In this document: piece after piece, positions 1 through 7,978 of the stretch
Numbering within the stretch: the first letter of the stretch is position 1
How the letters are laid out: each line of letters opens with the position of its first letter
Origin: Chloroflexota bacterium
GTDB lineage: Bacteria > Chloroflexota > Anaerolineae > Promineifilales > Promineifilaceae
Assembly (NCBI GenBank): GCA_009937635.1
Contig: JAACFF010000019.1
Location: 1-33,382, forward strand
DNA length: 33,382 nt
Direction of reading: 5' to 3'
Program-made: the position numbers and the translations under genes
The notes under the pieces: model-generated
Database searches by the model: none
What the model was told of the DNA's origin: nothing
The model's input: only the letters and a program-made list of their open reading frames with translations

Positions 1-11
1 GATATCTCGTG

Positions 12-1220
12 ATGAATAAGCGGTTACTGGTCCGACACTGGTTACTAATAAGCCTGGTTTTTTGGTTGCTTGGCGCATGTGCACCAGCTACGATCGTCGA
101 GGAGCGGCAAGTGGCAGTGATGGATGCAACGATCTTTGCACCGATTCCAACCCCAACAGAAGCAGAAACGCCAGAAATCATAGCCCAATCCAAATTGACA
201 GCAGAATTTACGCCAGAGGTGACGAAGATGCCCTCTAGCGATGTCCCTGCTTCACCGACGGATGAACTGGAACCAACTATAACGGTAACGCCAGTGCCAA
301 CTTTTACACCAAGCGTAACGGTAACTGCAAGCCCAGTGCCGACTATCGTAGTAGACCGATCTTGCCCTGAGCCTGCGCCGATTAAGCCGGAATATGATCG
401 GTTTTTTTTGTCACCTAAGCAATGGCCGTCGCCAGCGGCGGCAGATTCGGAATCTCACTTTTGGCTATCCAAACCGGTGCCCGGTGCGGGACGGACTATG
501 ATCAACGAGCATTTCCCATATGGATGGGATGGGAATGGCAAGTTGTTGTTGCACAATGGGGTGGATATTGCCGAAAAGTTGGGAACACCCGTGCTGGCTG
601 TGGCTGATGGAACCGTGGTTGTAGCGCAATCGGATTCGAACGCATGGTATGGCTGGCGTTGTGATTGGTATGGGCAGCTAGTGGTGATTGAATTAGATGA
701 GACTTGGCAGGATCAACCGATATTTGCTCTGTATGGTCATGTGCTAGACCTTAAAGTAGAGGCGGGCCAACGCGTAAGCCGCGGAGAAGCCGTTGCGGAG
801 GTGGGCTTTGGAGGTGCGGCTACTAACCCGCACCTGCATTTTGAAGTACGTATAGGTGAAAACCAGTTTGACGCGACGCGGAATGCGATGCTGTGGCTAG
901 ATCCGGGTCCGACACGAGGGGTGATCGCTGGGCGGCTCGTGGACCCCGAAGGACGTCCGTGGCAGGGCGTGCCTCTCGCGCTGGTAAGTGTAAATGGCGA
1001 GATGGCTAATAAGTCTACCTGGAGTTACCTTGGTGATCCGCAAAGCTTAATCAACGCGGATGAACTGTGGGCAGAAAATTTTGTCTTTTCGGATGTTCCA
1101 CCAGGAGATTACGATATATATACGAGTATACAAGAGGAAGATTATCGTTTGCGTGTGACGGTATTGGCAGGTCAAGTAACTTTTGCGGAAATAGTGACAG
1201 AGCCCTTGAAGATTAAATGA
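12..1220 (+). CDS. M23 (LytM-type) peptidase-like lipoprotein
   Basis: Predicted exported lipoprotein with a peptidoglycan endopeptidase-like domain. A hydrophobic signal peptide ends in a lipobox (LLGAC, lipidated Cys23). A Thr/Pro-rich linker follows, roughly residues 45-115. The M23 domain shows HNGVDIA (His181, Asp185) and HLHFEVR (His274, His276), so the zinc ligands of LytM/M23 enzymes are all present, and it is likely an active metalloendopeptidase rather than an EnvC-type dead homolog. The last 100 residues (from GVIAGRLVDPEG to PPGDYDIY) look like a carboxypeptidase-regulatory-like beta sandwich. An in-frame GTG lies directly before the ATG at 12; I prefer the ATG. The 5' flank is outside the window, so upstream operon membership is unknown. 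A hairpin with a short T-run follows. The fold call is firm; the exact substrate is inferred. Confidence 0.88.
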   Translation: MNKRLLVRHWLLISLVFWLLGACAPATIVEERQVAVMDATIFAPIPTPTEAETPEIIAQSKLTAEFTPEVTKMPSSDVPASPTDELEPTITVTPVPTFTPSVTVTASPVPTIVVDRSCPEPAPIKPEYDRFFLSPKQWPSPAAADSESHFWLSKPVPGAGRTMINEHFPYGWDGNGKLLLHNGVDIAEKLGTPVLAVADGTVVVAQSDSNAWYGWRCDWYGQLVVIELDETWQDQPIFALYGHVLDLKVEAGQRVSRGEAVAEVGFGGAATNPHLHFEVRIGENQFDATRNAMLWLDPGPTRGVIAGRLVDPEGRPWQGVPLALVSVNGEMANKSTWSYLGDPQSLINADELWAENFVFSDVPPGDYDIYTSIQEEDYRLRVTVLAGQVTFAEIVTEPLKIK

Positions 1221-1231
1221 TTGTTAATTGC

Positions 1232-1270
1232 AAATGGTGATATGCGAATAGTGTCATTTGTCACCATTTT
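1232..1270 (+). terminator. Probable rho-independent terminator after the M23 gene
   Basis: The arms AAATGGTGA (1232-1240) and TCACCATTT (1261-1269) form a perfect 9-bp stem with a 20-nt loop, followed by only a short T-run. It lies 11 nt after the stop codon. The stem is AT-rich and the U-tract modest, so termination is plausible but may be weak. Confidence 0.5.
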
Positions 1271-1359
1271 CTATGATCAATTGTCATTGTTGGGATCGTG
1301 CATTTTGCGTAAAGTACCAAACGGACTTGCTCCTCATTTTGGAGCACCCCGATTTACAG

Positions 1360-1365
1360 TATAAT
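1360..1365 (+). promoter_or_regulatory. Candidate -10 box for the aldolase gene
   Basis: An exact TATAAT lies 83 nt before the ATG at 1449, so the mRNA would carry a leader of about 75 nt. No good -35 is visible at 16-18 nt. The gene has a strong ribosome site (AAAGGAG, 1433-1439, 9 nt before the ATG), consistent with a leadered transcript. The rest of 1271-1432 shows no gene or RNA structure I can support. Confidence 0.4.
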
Positions 1366-1448
1366 TTGAGCGTAATATCAATATCGTTGGGGTTTAATTG
1401 CGATGTTACTTGCCTGATCGATGTTGAGCAACAAAGGAGCAATATAAG

Positions 1449-2861
1449 ATGAAAGCGAATTCAGTTGCCGAGCTTTTTACTTATTTGGACGGCACTGTTC
1501 AGGTTGACGGAAATGAAGTTTTGGTCGTTGCTGAATATGCATTGACGGAAAAGATTGATGTGTTGGCGTATACGGCCGTGTTTGCTGATGGCCTGGTTCG
1601 AGATACGGCCCGCTGGTTGATTTGGGAGATTGCACAAGCGATTGGCGTTTATCCAGCATCAATTCACGAACTTTATATGGCGATCGGCCGAGGTGATGTG
1701 CCGCATGACTTTACTGTGCCGGCGATGAACATAAGAGCGATGAATTATAACACTTCACGTGCTGTGTTCCGTGCAGCCAACAAGCTGGATATCGGGGCTA
1801 TGATTTTTGAAATTGCTCGTTCCGAAATCGGCTACACCGGACAGCGACCGGCTGAATACACCTCCTCGATCTTGGCTGCAGCAATCAAAGAAGGGTATCG
1901 AGGCCCCCTCTATATCCAGGGCGATCATTTCCAGATTTCGGCCGGACGATATGCGGCTAATAGCGAGGCAGAACTACAAGCCGTTAAAGATATTATGCAG
2001 GAAGCGATTGCCGCCGGGTTTTACAATATTGATATCGACACCTCCACATTGGTTGATCTCAGTTTTGAAACATTGGATGAGCAGCAGTATACGAACTACA
2101 CTTTGTGCGCTTCGCTCACCGAGTACGCACGTGAATTAGAGCCGGAGGGCATTACTATTTCCTTGGGTGGTGAGATAGGCGAAGTTGGTCATAAAAACTC
2201 TACCATCGAGGAATTGCACGCCTTCATGCAGGGATATCGGAAATCGATATCTGATGGCATTCAAGGTATCTCAAAGATATCGGTTCAAACGGGAACTAGT
2301 CACGGTGGAGTGGTTCTGCCAGATGGAACCCTGGCACAAGTGAGTGTGGATTTCGATACGCTACGTGACCTAGGTGAAACAGCTCGCAAAGATTATGGTC
2401 TGGGTGGCGCGGTGCAACATGGGGCGTCGACTTTACCACAGTCAGCTTTTGGGAAATTCCCAGAGGTAGGAACGGTCGAGATTCACCTTGCAACGGGGTT
2501 CCAGAATATCATATTTGACAACCTTCCAAAGGAAATAGTTGACGAAGCGTACGATTACCTGCGTGTAAATCATGCGAACGAATGGAAACCCGGGAAGACT
2601 GATGAGCAGGTGCTATATTCAGCACGTAAGCGGGCTATAGGCGCCTTCAAGCAGCATTGGTGGGATCTGGATGCTGATAAGCAAGCCGAAATTGGCACTG
2701 TCCTTGAGGAACAATTTGCTTTTCTCTTTGAACAGCTGAATGTTCGCAATACACACAATATGGCTGAACGAATCACGACAAGAGTGGAGATTCATCAGGA
2801 AAGACCCAGAGTAGCGGCAGTCGCCGTACGTGAAGAGGATGTCGGTGACCTGGCCGATTAA
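1449..2861 (+). CDS. Class II aldolase-family protein (fructose-bisphosphate aldolase-like, long form)
   Basis: Cytosolic metal-dependent aldolase-superfamily TIM barrel of 470 residues, longer than the usual 280-360 of FbaA or KbaY. Motifs expected for class II aldolases occur in order: QGDHFQ (Asp159, His160, catalytic Asp/His region), IDIDTST (about 197-203), GGEIGEVGHKNS (Glu242, Glu245, His248, metal ligand region), GTSHGG (His285) and VQHGAST (His324, third ligand region). Residues after about 370 form a charged helical extension without a recognised domain. The start is supported by AAAGGAG 9 nt upstream, and a strong terminator follows, so this is probably a monocistronic unit. The likely reaction is reversible aldol cleavage of a ketose bisphosphate or related phosphosugar in central carbon metabolism. 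Family membership is well supported; the substrate is not. Confidence 0.82.
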   Translation: MKANSVAELFTYLDGTVQVDGNEVLVVAEYALTEKIDVLAYTAVFADGLVRDTARWLIWEIAQAIGVYPASIHELYMAIGRGDVPHDFTVPAMNIRAMNYNTSRAVFRAANKLDIGAMIFEIARSEIGYTGQRPAEYTSSILAAAIKEGYRGPLYIQGDHFQISAGRYAANSEAELQAVKDIMQEAIAAGFYNIDIDTSTLVDLSFETLDEQQYTNYTLCASLTEYARELEPEGITISLGGEIGEVGHKNSTIEELHAFMQGYRKSISDGIQGISKISVQTGTSHGGVVLPDGTLAQVSVDFDTLRDLGETARKDYGLGGAVQHGASTLPQSAFGKFPEVGTVEIHLATGFQNIIFDNLPKEIVDEAYDYLRVNHANEWKPGKTDEQVLYSARKRAIGAFKQHWWDLDADKQAEIGTVLEEQFAFLFEQLNVRNTHNMAERITTRVEIHQERPRVAAVAVREEDVGDLAD

Positions 2862-2895
2862 TGAAGCGATAAATCAGCTTCTGGAACCATAACCC

Positions 2896-2944
2896 AGGCT
2901 CTTGCCGGCACTCCGATCTGATTGAGTCCAGCAAGAGCCTTTTT
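2896..2944 (+). terminator. Rho-independent terminator after the aldolase gene
   Basis: The arms AGGCTCTTGC (2896-2905) and GCAAGAGCCT (2931-2940) pair perfectly over 10 bp and run straight into a T-run. The 25-nt loop contains a further imperfect pairing (ACTC with GAGT). It ends only about 6 nt before the next start codon, so the downstream gene must have its promoter inside or upstream of this region, or depend on read-through. Confidence 0.8.
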
Positions 2945-2949
2945 GATAG

Positions 2950-4206
2950 GTGGAAAACCGGTTGGAAGCCAGCAACAAGCCCAGGTTATTAGCGTTGATA
3001 TTGTTCCTCGCAATTGCCATGATAGTCGTTCTTCTATCGGTTGAAGGGCAAAAAACAACAGTTGAAGGGGAACAAGTCATAGCGGAAGCGGATCCGGGCG
3101 TTAGCGCTACAATGACTCCAGAGACGACTGCTGCAGCGCTGAAACCTGCTCCGACCCAGGTTGAGCAACCAGCGAAAATTGCAACAGTTACAAGTGTGCC
3201 TTCTCCCAGCCCCTCACCAACGTTGACTGTTACGCCTGATCAAGAAGAAGTCGATGTCGTAGAAACCTTGCCGGCCCGAGAAGGATCTTCTGAGTTGATA
3301 AGATATGGTGTCACCGGTGGGCTGGAACACGCTACAAGCGCCTTTGACGATGGCTTGCTGTTTGGGTCGTTGCTCAACTGGCATGTTGAGGTCAATCCAC
3401 CGGAGCGTGATATTATGTTCTGGCAGATGGTTCGTACTAGCGAAGAAGGAATCCGGCGCACTACCTGGGAAGAGATCGAGCAAGCTGTTCAAGCAAACCC
3501 AGGTTCTTTCTGGTTGGTAGGGAATGAGCCCGATGTGCCTTGGCAGGACAATGTTACTCCTCAGCGCTATGCTGAGATCTACCATGAAGTCTATACATTT
3601 ATTAAATCTCGTGATCCCAGCGCTAATATCGTCATTGGTGGTGTTTCTCAACCAACGCCTTTGCGCCGTGCTTACCTCGACTTGGTGCTGGATGCCTACC
3701 TGGTCGCCTATGATCAGCCAATGCCGGTAGATGTGTGGAATGTTCATGCGTTCACTTTACGCGAGGAAAGAGGCAGTTGGGGAGTAGATATTCCACCGGG
3801 TATGGATGAATCTAATGGTATTCTTTATGAGATTGAGGATCATGATAACCTAGATATCCTTGAGCAGAATCTTGTTGAGTTTCGGGCGTGGATGGCCGAT
3901 CGTGGTTATGGTGATAAACCTCTTGTCGTGTCAGAATATGGCATCTTGATGCCGGAAGATTATGGCTTCCCTCCAGAGACCGTGGACCGATTCTTGACTG
4001 GTACTTTTGAATTATTCCAAACGATGGCCAATGAGACGGGATATTTGCCTGATGATGGGAGACTGGTGCAATGGTGGTTTTGGTACAGCGTCTATGATGA
4101 AGGTCTATATCAGACAGGGAATCTGTATGACTGGTCAAACGAGCAGCTAACGACGTTGGGTCAAACTTGGACCAAGTACGTAAGTGGGGGAATTGAAATC
4201 GATTAA
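2950..4206 (+). CDS. Membrane-anchored clan-A glycoside hydrolase-like protein
   Basis: Predicted cell-surface protein of 418 residues. It has one N-terminal transmembrane anchor (about residues 13-29), a Ser/Thr/Pro-rich linker (about 50-105), then a TIM-barrel domain. Two Glu positions fit retaining clan-A glycosidases: Glu193 in VGNEPD (acid/base position after a beta strand) and Glu329 in VSEYG (nucleophile position). This arrangement is seen in GH5/GH39/Asl1-like families; I cannot assign one. The start is GTG at 2950, directly after the aldolase terminator, with no convincing Shine-Dalgarno. A later ATG inside the membrane segment would remove the anchor, so it is unlikely. Substrate unknown; a role on envelope or extracellular polysaccharide is inference. 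Confidence 0.75.
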   Translation: MENRLEASNKPRLLALILFLAIAMIVVLLSVEGQKTTVEGEQVIAEADPGVSATMTPETTAAALKPAPTQVEQPAKIATVTSVPSPSPSPTLTVTPDQEEVDVVETLPAREGSSELIRYGVTGGLEHATSAFDDGLLFGSLLNWHVEVNPPERDIMFWQMVRTSEEGIRRTTWEEIEQAVQANPGSFWLVGNEPDVPWQDNVTPQRYAEIYHEVYTFIKSRDPSANIVIGGVSQPTPLRRAYLDLVLDAYLVAYDQPMPVDVWNVHAFTLREERGSWGVDIPPGMDESNGILYEIEDHDNLDILEQNLVEFRAWMADRGYGDKPLVVSEYGILMPEDYGFPPETVDRFLTGTFELFQTMANETGYLPDDGRLVQWWFWYSVYDEGLYQTGNLYDWSNEQLTTLGQTWTKYVSGGIEID

Positions 4207-4334
4207 GCGAGAGCGAGTTGGTTGTAAGGATAATTGATCGCAGTAAAAATTAGCCGCGACGTGATGCATCCTAATACGTATAGAAGGTAAAAAGCAGCTC
4301 CACCATTTTTAGGTGGCATGATGGAGGCAGTCTT

Positions 4335-4880
4335 ATGAAAAACCGAGGATCCATTGTTGGCGGTTTAATTCTTATCTTTGTCGGAGCACTTTTCTTGTTA
4401 GTACAGACGTTTCCCAATTTGGCCGCGAGGTTTGATCCGGAGCTACAATGGCCACTCATTATTGTTGCTGTCGGCTCTCTATTTCTATTGGGGGCAGTGT
4501 TAGGAACGGCTTCCTTGGCTATTCCCGGAGCTATAATCGGTGGCATTGGCTGCTTGCTCTATTACCAGAACATAAGTGGGAATTGGGAAAGTTGGGCGTA
4601 TGCATGGGCCCTTATCCCTGGATTTGTTGGTCTCGGATTGATATTAATGGGTTTGCTGGATCGCCAACAACGTTCATCAATTCGTGACGGCATGCGGTTG
4701 ATCTTCATTAGCCTCATCCTTCTTGCCGTTTTTGGCGGTTTTCTGGGAGGATCGGCGATTCTCGGTCAGTTGTGGCCCTTGTTGCTGATTCTTGGTGGAT
4801 TTTGGATGTTATGGCGGAATAGAAACGGGGGAAGGCATCAGAAGAAGGATCCAGAGAACGATCTCAACGAAGCGATCTAG
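4335..4880 (+). CDS. LiaF/LiaI-like multi-TM membrane protein
   Basis: Hydrophobic protein of 181 residues with about six membrane segments, starting GSIVGGLILIFVGALFLL and using repeated Gly-rich helices (LIIVAVGSLFLLGAVLG, LIPGFVGLGLILMGLL, LWPLLLILGGFWMLW). It ends in a charged cytosolic tail. The pattern matches the membrane part of LiaI/LiaF-type envelope-stress proteins. The start has GGAGG (4323-4327) 7 nt upstream. It precedes PspC and PspA homologs on the same strand, which supports a role in sensing or buffering membrane stress. It lacks the soluble C-terminal domain of full LiaF. Exact partner unknown. Confidence 0.72.
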   Translation: MKNRGSIVGGLILIFVGALFLLVQTFPNLAARFDPELQWPLIIVAVGSLFLLGAVLGTASLAIPGAIIGGIGCLLYYQNISGNWESWAYAWALIPGFVGLGLILMGLLDRQQRSSIRDGMRLIFISLILLAVFGGFLGGSAILGQLWPLLLILGGFWMLWRNRNGGRHQKKDPENDLNEAI

Positions 4881-4977
4881 GGTTTATCGATGGTCTAAGT
4901 CACTATGCAACTTTTGTGGTAGACAAGCGTAGAGGGAGTTAGTAATCATAAAGAAAACAAACTTTGGAGGTTAGGTA

Positions 4978-5229
4978 ATGAGTGACAAACGATTGGTACG
5001 GAGACAGAGTGACAAGATGTTCATGGGTGTTGCTAGCGGTGTTGCCGACTATATTGGCATCGACCCAGTCATTGTGCGCTTGATTTTTGTTCTCCTGACA
5101 TTATGGCACGGTTGGGGTCTATTGATTTACTTCGTCCTGGCAATTGTTATGCCGGTGGAGGATGAGGTTTCTGTATCAGCTAAGGCTAACGCTTTCGACG
5201 ATGAGGAAATCATTATAAAGGATGCCTAG
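4978..5229 (+). CDS. pspC: PspC-domain envelope-stress protein
   Basis: Small inner-membrane protein of 83 residues. The PspC signature is clear: a basic start (KRLVRRQSDKMFMGVASGVADYIGIDPVIVRL) followed by a hydrophobic helix pair around GWGLLIYFVLAIVMP. A short acidic tail (DDEEIII) follows. GGAGG just before the ATG supports the start. In proteobacteria PspC is a toxin-responsive activator of the Psp response; in other phyla such short forms accompany LiaF-like proteins and PspA, as here. There is a 97-nt gap to the preceding membrane-protein gene and no terminator between them, so co-transcription is likely. Confidence 0.9.
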   Translation: MSDKRLVRRQSDKMFMGVASGVADYIGIDPVIVRLIFVLLTLWHGWGLLIYFVLAIVMPVEDEVSVSAKANAFDDEEIIIKDA

Positions 5230-5303
5230 CCAGGCTTTGAAATATGTAGCTTTACTCTGGTGTGCTTGATAAAGCCTTCAATCTCCTGAAGCCAGAGTAG
5301 CGG

Positions 5304-5351
5304 AACACGGCCGTCCCCGGGTTATGCCGTTCACGGGACGGCCGTGTTTTT
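5304..5351 (+). terminator. Strong rho-independent terminator between pspC and pspA
   Basis: A perfect 14-bp stem, AACACGGCCGTCCC (5304-5317) with GGGACGGCCGTGTT (5335-5348), and a 17-nt loop are followed by a T-run. Each arm contains the palindrome ACGGCCGT, which recurs through the window. The hairpin isolates pspA from the upstream genes. Confidence 0.9.
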
Positions 5352-5378
5352 ATTTGTGCCCACCATTTTTCTTTTGAG

Positions 5379-5384
5379 TATAAT
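5379..5384 (+). promoter_or_regulatory. Leaderless-type -10 box of pspA
   Basis: An exact TATAAT ends 7 nt before the ATG at 5392, so transcription should begin at or next to the A of the start codon. No Shine-Dalgarno is present. The flanking text GAGTATAAT...AGCATG is nearly the same as at the yggS start (12538-12555). The -35 region is poor. Confidence 0.7.
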
Positions 5385-5391
5385 CCCAAGC

Positions 5392-6066
5392 ATGGCATCG
5401 CTTTACCAGAAACTAAGAACGTTGCTAAAGGCGAATCTGCATGATGTCGCAGATAGAACGCTGCAAAAGAGTGATCTTGCTGTGTACGATACGTACATCC
5501 GTGAGGCCGAGCATGAAGTGGCAGAGTTCAAGAGTAGTATCGTGCCACTGTTTGCACAGGTTAAGAACACGCGACGTAGGCGAGAGTCCTTGGCAGATAA
5601 GGCAGCCAGATTGGACTTAATGGTTGACCAGTACCTTCTCAAGGAACAGCGTACGGAAGCAATGGTTACTCAGAAGCAACTGAGTTCAATCCTGGACCTG
5701 ATTGAGACCTATGACGGTTCCCTAGAAAAGCAGGTTGCCGCAGCCGAAAAGCTGGATGACGTGCGAGTTAAGCTTGAAGGACGGTTGGCGATCGCCAAAC
5801 AAGAACGTGAAGAATTGGCCTTTCTTTTACAATTGGCCAAATCAAAGGAGATGTCAACCAAGGCGATGCGTTCGTTGGATTCATTGATGGGGGAGGGCGA
5901 TCTCGAAGTAGCGCAAGCTGCGGAGAATATACGCCGCAGGCTTGATCATGCAGATGCGGCCTGGGAAGTGCAGACCAGTAAACTAGATCGTCAATTGGAC
6001 GACGCCATGCATAGCCTGGAAGTGGAAGCAGAGCTCGCGGCGCGCATGGAACGACTCGGTATTTGA
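5392..6066 (+). CDS. pspA: PspA/IM30 (Vipp1) family membrane-remodelling protein
   Basis: PspA-family coiled-coil protein of 224 residues, close to the usual 220-230. It starts MASLYQKLRTLLKANLHDV, the amphipathic membrane-binding helix of the family, and continues as long heptad-rich helices with the ESCRT-III-like pattern (about residues 25-215, rich in Glu, Lys, Arg and Ala). It is expected to polymerise on the inner membrane and stabilise it under stress. The frame is open back to a GTG at 5344, but that codon lies inside the terminator stem; the TATAAT at 5379-5384 and the family start support the ATG at 5392. Its own promoter directly after a terminator lets it be expressed apart from the LiaF-like and PspC genes. 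Confidence 0.88.
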   Translation: MASLYQKLRTLLKANLHDVADRTLQKSDLAVYDTYIREAEHEVAEFKSSIVPLFAQVKNTRRRRESLADKAARLDLMVDQYLLKEQRTEAMVTQKQLSSILDLIETYDGSLEKQVAAAEKLDDVRVKLEGRLAIAKQEREELAFLLQLAKSKEMSTKAMRSLDSLMGEGDLEVAQAAENIRRRLDHADAAWEVQTSKLDRQLDDAMHSLEVEAELAARMERLGI

Positions 6067-6100
6067 GTCATTGTTGAAAGGCCCGAAGAGACCAGAGTAA

Positions 6101-7222
6101 GTGAACGGTAAAAGAACCGCATTGGTTCACGACTGGCTCAATCAAATGGGCGGAGCTGAAGACGTGCTTGAAGCCCTTGTCGATCTCTATCCAACTGTCC
6201 CAATTTACACCTCATTGTACTGGCGCAATGGGATGCCAGAACAATGGCATGAGTGGGATATTCGTACAAGTTTCGTTGATCGCCTTCCATTTGTACATAA
6301 GAAGCAACAACTTTACTTTCCGCTTTATCCGCTTGCGTTTGAGCAGTTTGACTTTAGCGATTATGATCTGGTGATCAGTAATAAAAGCGGTTTTTGTCAT
6401 GGCATTTTGACGGGTCCAGAAACCTTACACATTTGTTATTGCCTGACCCCTACTCGTTATGTGTGGCGATACCATCAATATGCGCAACAGGAGAATTTGA
6501 GTCGGATAACGCGGGCGATCATGCCGCCATTTCTGGTTTCCCTGCGACAGTGGGATAGGCTAGCGGCCGATCGGGTAGATCATTTCATTGCTATTTCGCA
6601 GACGATTCGTCAACGAATCGCCAAGGTTTACCGTCGCGATTCAACTATCATTTATCCTCCTGTTGATACGAGCCGGTTTGGGCCGTCTATGCAAAGAGAT
6701 GATTACTATCTTATTGTGGGCCGACTGGTTCCTTACCGGCGCATAGATATACTGATAGAGGCATTTAACAAATTAGAGCGTCCGTTGCTGATTGCGGGAG
6801 AAGGTCGTGATAGGGCGAGATTAGAGTCACTGGCAGGTCCAAATATCGAGTTCCTCGGATTTGTGCCAGATGAAGACTTGCCAGACCTAATGGCACGATG
6901 CCGTGCATTTATGTGGCCGGGCGAAGAGGACTTTGGAATCTCGCCTATTCAAGCAATGGCTGCAGGACGACCGGTTATTGCCTTTGCTGCCGGTGGCGCA
7001 TTGGAAACAGTGTTACCTGGCCGAACAGGTATGCTATTTGCTGAACAGACGGCGGAAGCAATTGTAGAGGCTGTTGAGGCCTTTGATGAGAAATCGCTCA
7101 GTGTGCAGGAGATTTGTGCGTATGCCAAACAGTTTGACACGATTGTGTTCAAGCGTAAAATCCAGCAGTTTGTAGAAGAAAAGCTGGAGAAGAGATCGCG
7201 CCTGAATGGGTGTGACGGGTGA
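6101..7222 (+). CDS. GT4-family glycosyltransferase
   Basis: Cytosolic GT-B glycosyltransferase of 373 residues for surface polysaccharide. The N-terminal half starts RTALVHDWLNQMGGAEDVLE, typical of the acceptor domain. The C-terminal half has VGRLVPYRRIDILIEAF (about 206-222), GEGRDR and EEDFGISPIQAMAAGRPVIAF (from about 275), the nucleotide-sugar site. In the EX7E motif the first Glu is Glu276, but the second position is Gln284 instead of Glu. Closest in flavour to mannosyltransferases of the WbaZ type; donor and acceptor are not determined. The start is GTG at 6101 with a weak purine-rich site. It opens the polysaccharide block and precedes the two Wzz-type proteins. Confidence 0.85.
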   Translation: MNGKRTALVHDWLNQMGGAEDVLEALVDLYPTVPIYTSLYWRNGMPEQWHEWDIRTSFVDRLPFVHKKQQLYFPLYPLAFEQFDFSDYDLVISNKSGFCHGILTGPETLHICYCLTPTRYVWRYHQYAQQENLSRITRAIMPPFLVSLRQWDRLAADRVDHFIAISQTIRQRIAKVYRRDSTIIYPPVDTSRFGPSMQRDDYYLIVGRLVPYRRIDILIEAFNKLERPLLIAGEGRDRARLESLAGPNIEFLGFVPDEDLPDLMARCRAFMWPGEEDFGISPIQAMAAGRPVIAFAAGGALETVLPGRTGMLFAEQTAEAIVEAVEAFDEKSLSVQEICAYAKQFDTIVFKRKIQQFVEEKLEKRSRLNGCDG

Positions 7223-7232
7223 GAAATAGCGG

Positions 7233-7248
7233 AAACCGCTCGCGGTTT
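7233..7248 (+). other. Small stem-loop between glycosyltransferase and Wzz genes
   Basis: AAACCG (7233-7238), loop CTCG, CGGTTT (7243-7248): a 6-bp perfect stem ending 18 nt before the GTG at 7267. It is too short and lacks a T-run of its own beyond one base, so it is not a clear terminator. It could be a processing or attenuation element. Confidence 0.3.
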
Positions 7249-7266
7249 TGAAAAGAACGAGGTGCG

Positions 7267-7962
7267 GTGACCACGCTTAGTATTATGGAATTAAGACATT
7301 ACTGGAACATCATAAGGCGGCGATGGTTGCTGGTGGTTATTCCTACCGCGGTTGTTTTGGCCGTAGGGCTTGTGACGTACCGTCCGCCACCGACTAGCTT
7401 TAATGCTGGTGTACGATTCATCGTTGGCCAGACGCCTGGCGACGGAGCCGTTCTCAAAGATGAACAGAGGTATTATAATTGGTTGGCGTCTGAGTATATT
7501 GTCAATGGGTTAACTGATTGGGTACGTGGCGGTGAGTTTGCCGTGTCAGTCAGCGATTTTCTTGCAGATCAGGGCCATGATATTCCTGCACATGCGATTC
7601 AAGGTGGTTTGGTTGCCGATAATGCACGTAGTATGCTCACACTATCGCTTACTCATTCCGATCCGGAGGCGCTATCTCATATGATGGATGGGATTGTCAT
7701 TGTGTTGACAACGGACAACGCCAAAGCTCTGCCGCAGCTTGGTGGTGAAACGGCGACGTTGACGCAGCTTGATCAGCCCGTGGTGAATCCGCTGCCGTCC
7801 GGCATTCGCAACCAGCTTGATCTACCGCTGCGCGTCTTGTTGGCTTTGATAGCAGGTGTAGGCCTGGCCTTGTTAGTTGAATACCTGGATCCGACGATCC
7901 GTGACCGGGGTGAGATTCAACAACTCGGCTTGCAGATCTTAGGCGAGATTCCAAAGCAGTAA
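7267..7962 (+). CDS. Wzz-type polysaccharide chain-length protein, first copy
   Basis: Inner-membrane polysaccharide co-polymerase-like protein of 231 residues. An N-terminal membrane helix (about 20-36) follows the family start MELRHYWNIIRRRWLL; a periplasmic domain spans about 37-190; a second helix (LPLRVLLALIAGVGLALLVEYL, about 185-205) precedes a short cytosolic end. It lacks a fused BY-kinase domain. The GTG at 7267 has GAGG a few nt upstream; the internal ATG at 7285 is an alternative. The next gene, 16 nt on, is a second Wzz-like protein, then a CpsD-like ATPase, so it probably controls chain length or export of the exopolysaccharide. Confidence 0.8.
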   Translation: MTTLSIMELRHYWNIIRRRWLLVVIPTAVVLAVGLVTYRPPPTSFNAGVRFIVGQTPGDGAVLKDEQRYYNWLASEYIVNGLTDWVRGGEFAVSVSDFLADQGHDIPAHAIQGGLVADNARSMLTLSLTHSDPEALSHMMDGIVIVLTTDNAKALPQLGGETATLTQLDQPVVNPLPSGIRNQLDLPLRVLLALIAGVGLALLVEYLDPTIRDRGEIQQLGLQILGEIPKQ

Positions 7963-7978
7963 GTCCGAGGAAGGAATT

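Noticed and set aside
1258-1452. 64-codon frame before the aldolase gene
   Set aside because: It has no ribosome site, overlaps the TATAAT and the Shine-Dalgarno of the aldolase gene, and its composition is not protein-like.
3214-3747. 177-codon minus-strand frame inside the glycosidase-like gene
   Set aside because: It is antisense to a protein with clear GNEP and SEYG catalytic motifs and shows no motif of its own.
5344-5391. N-terminal extension of pspA from a GTG
   Set aside because: The GTG lies in the terminator stem, and a TATAAT with leaderless spacing fixes the ATG at 5392, which is also the family start.
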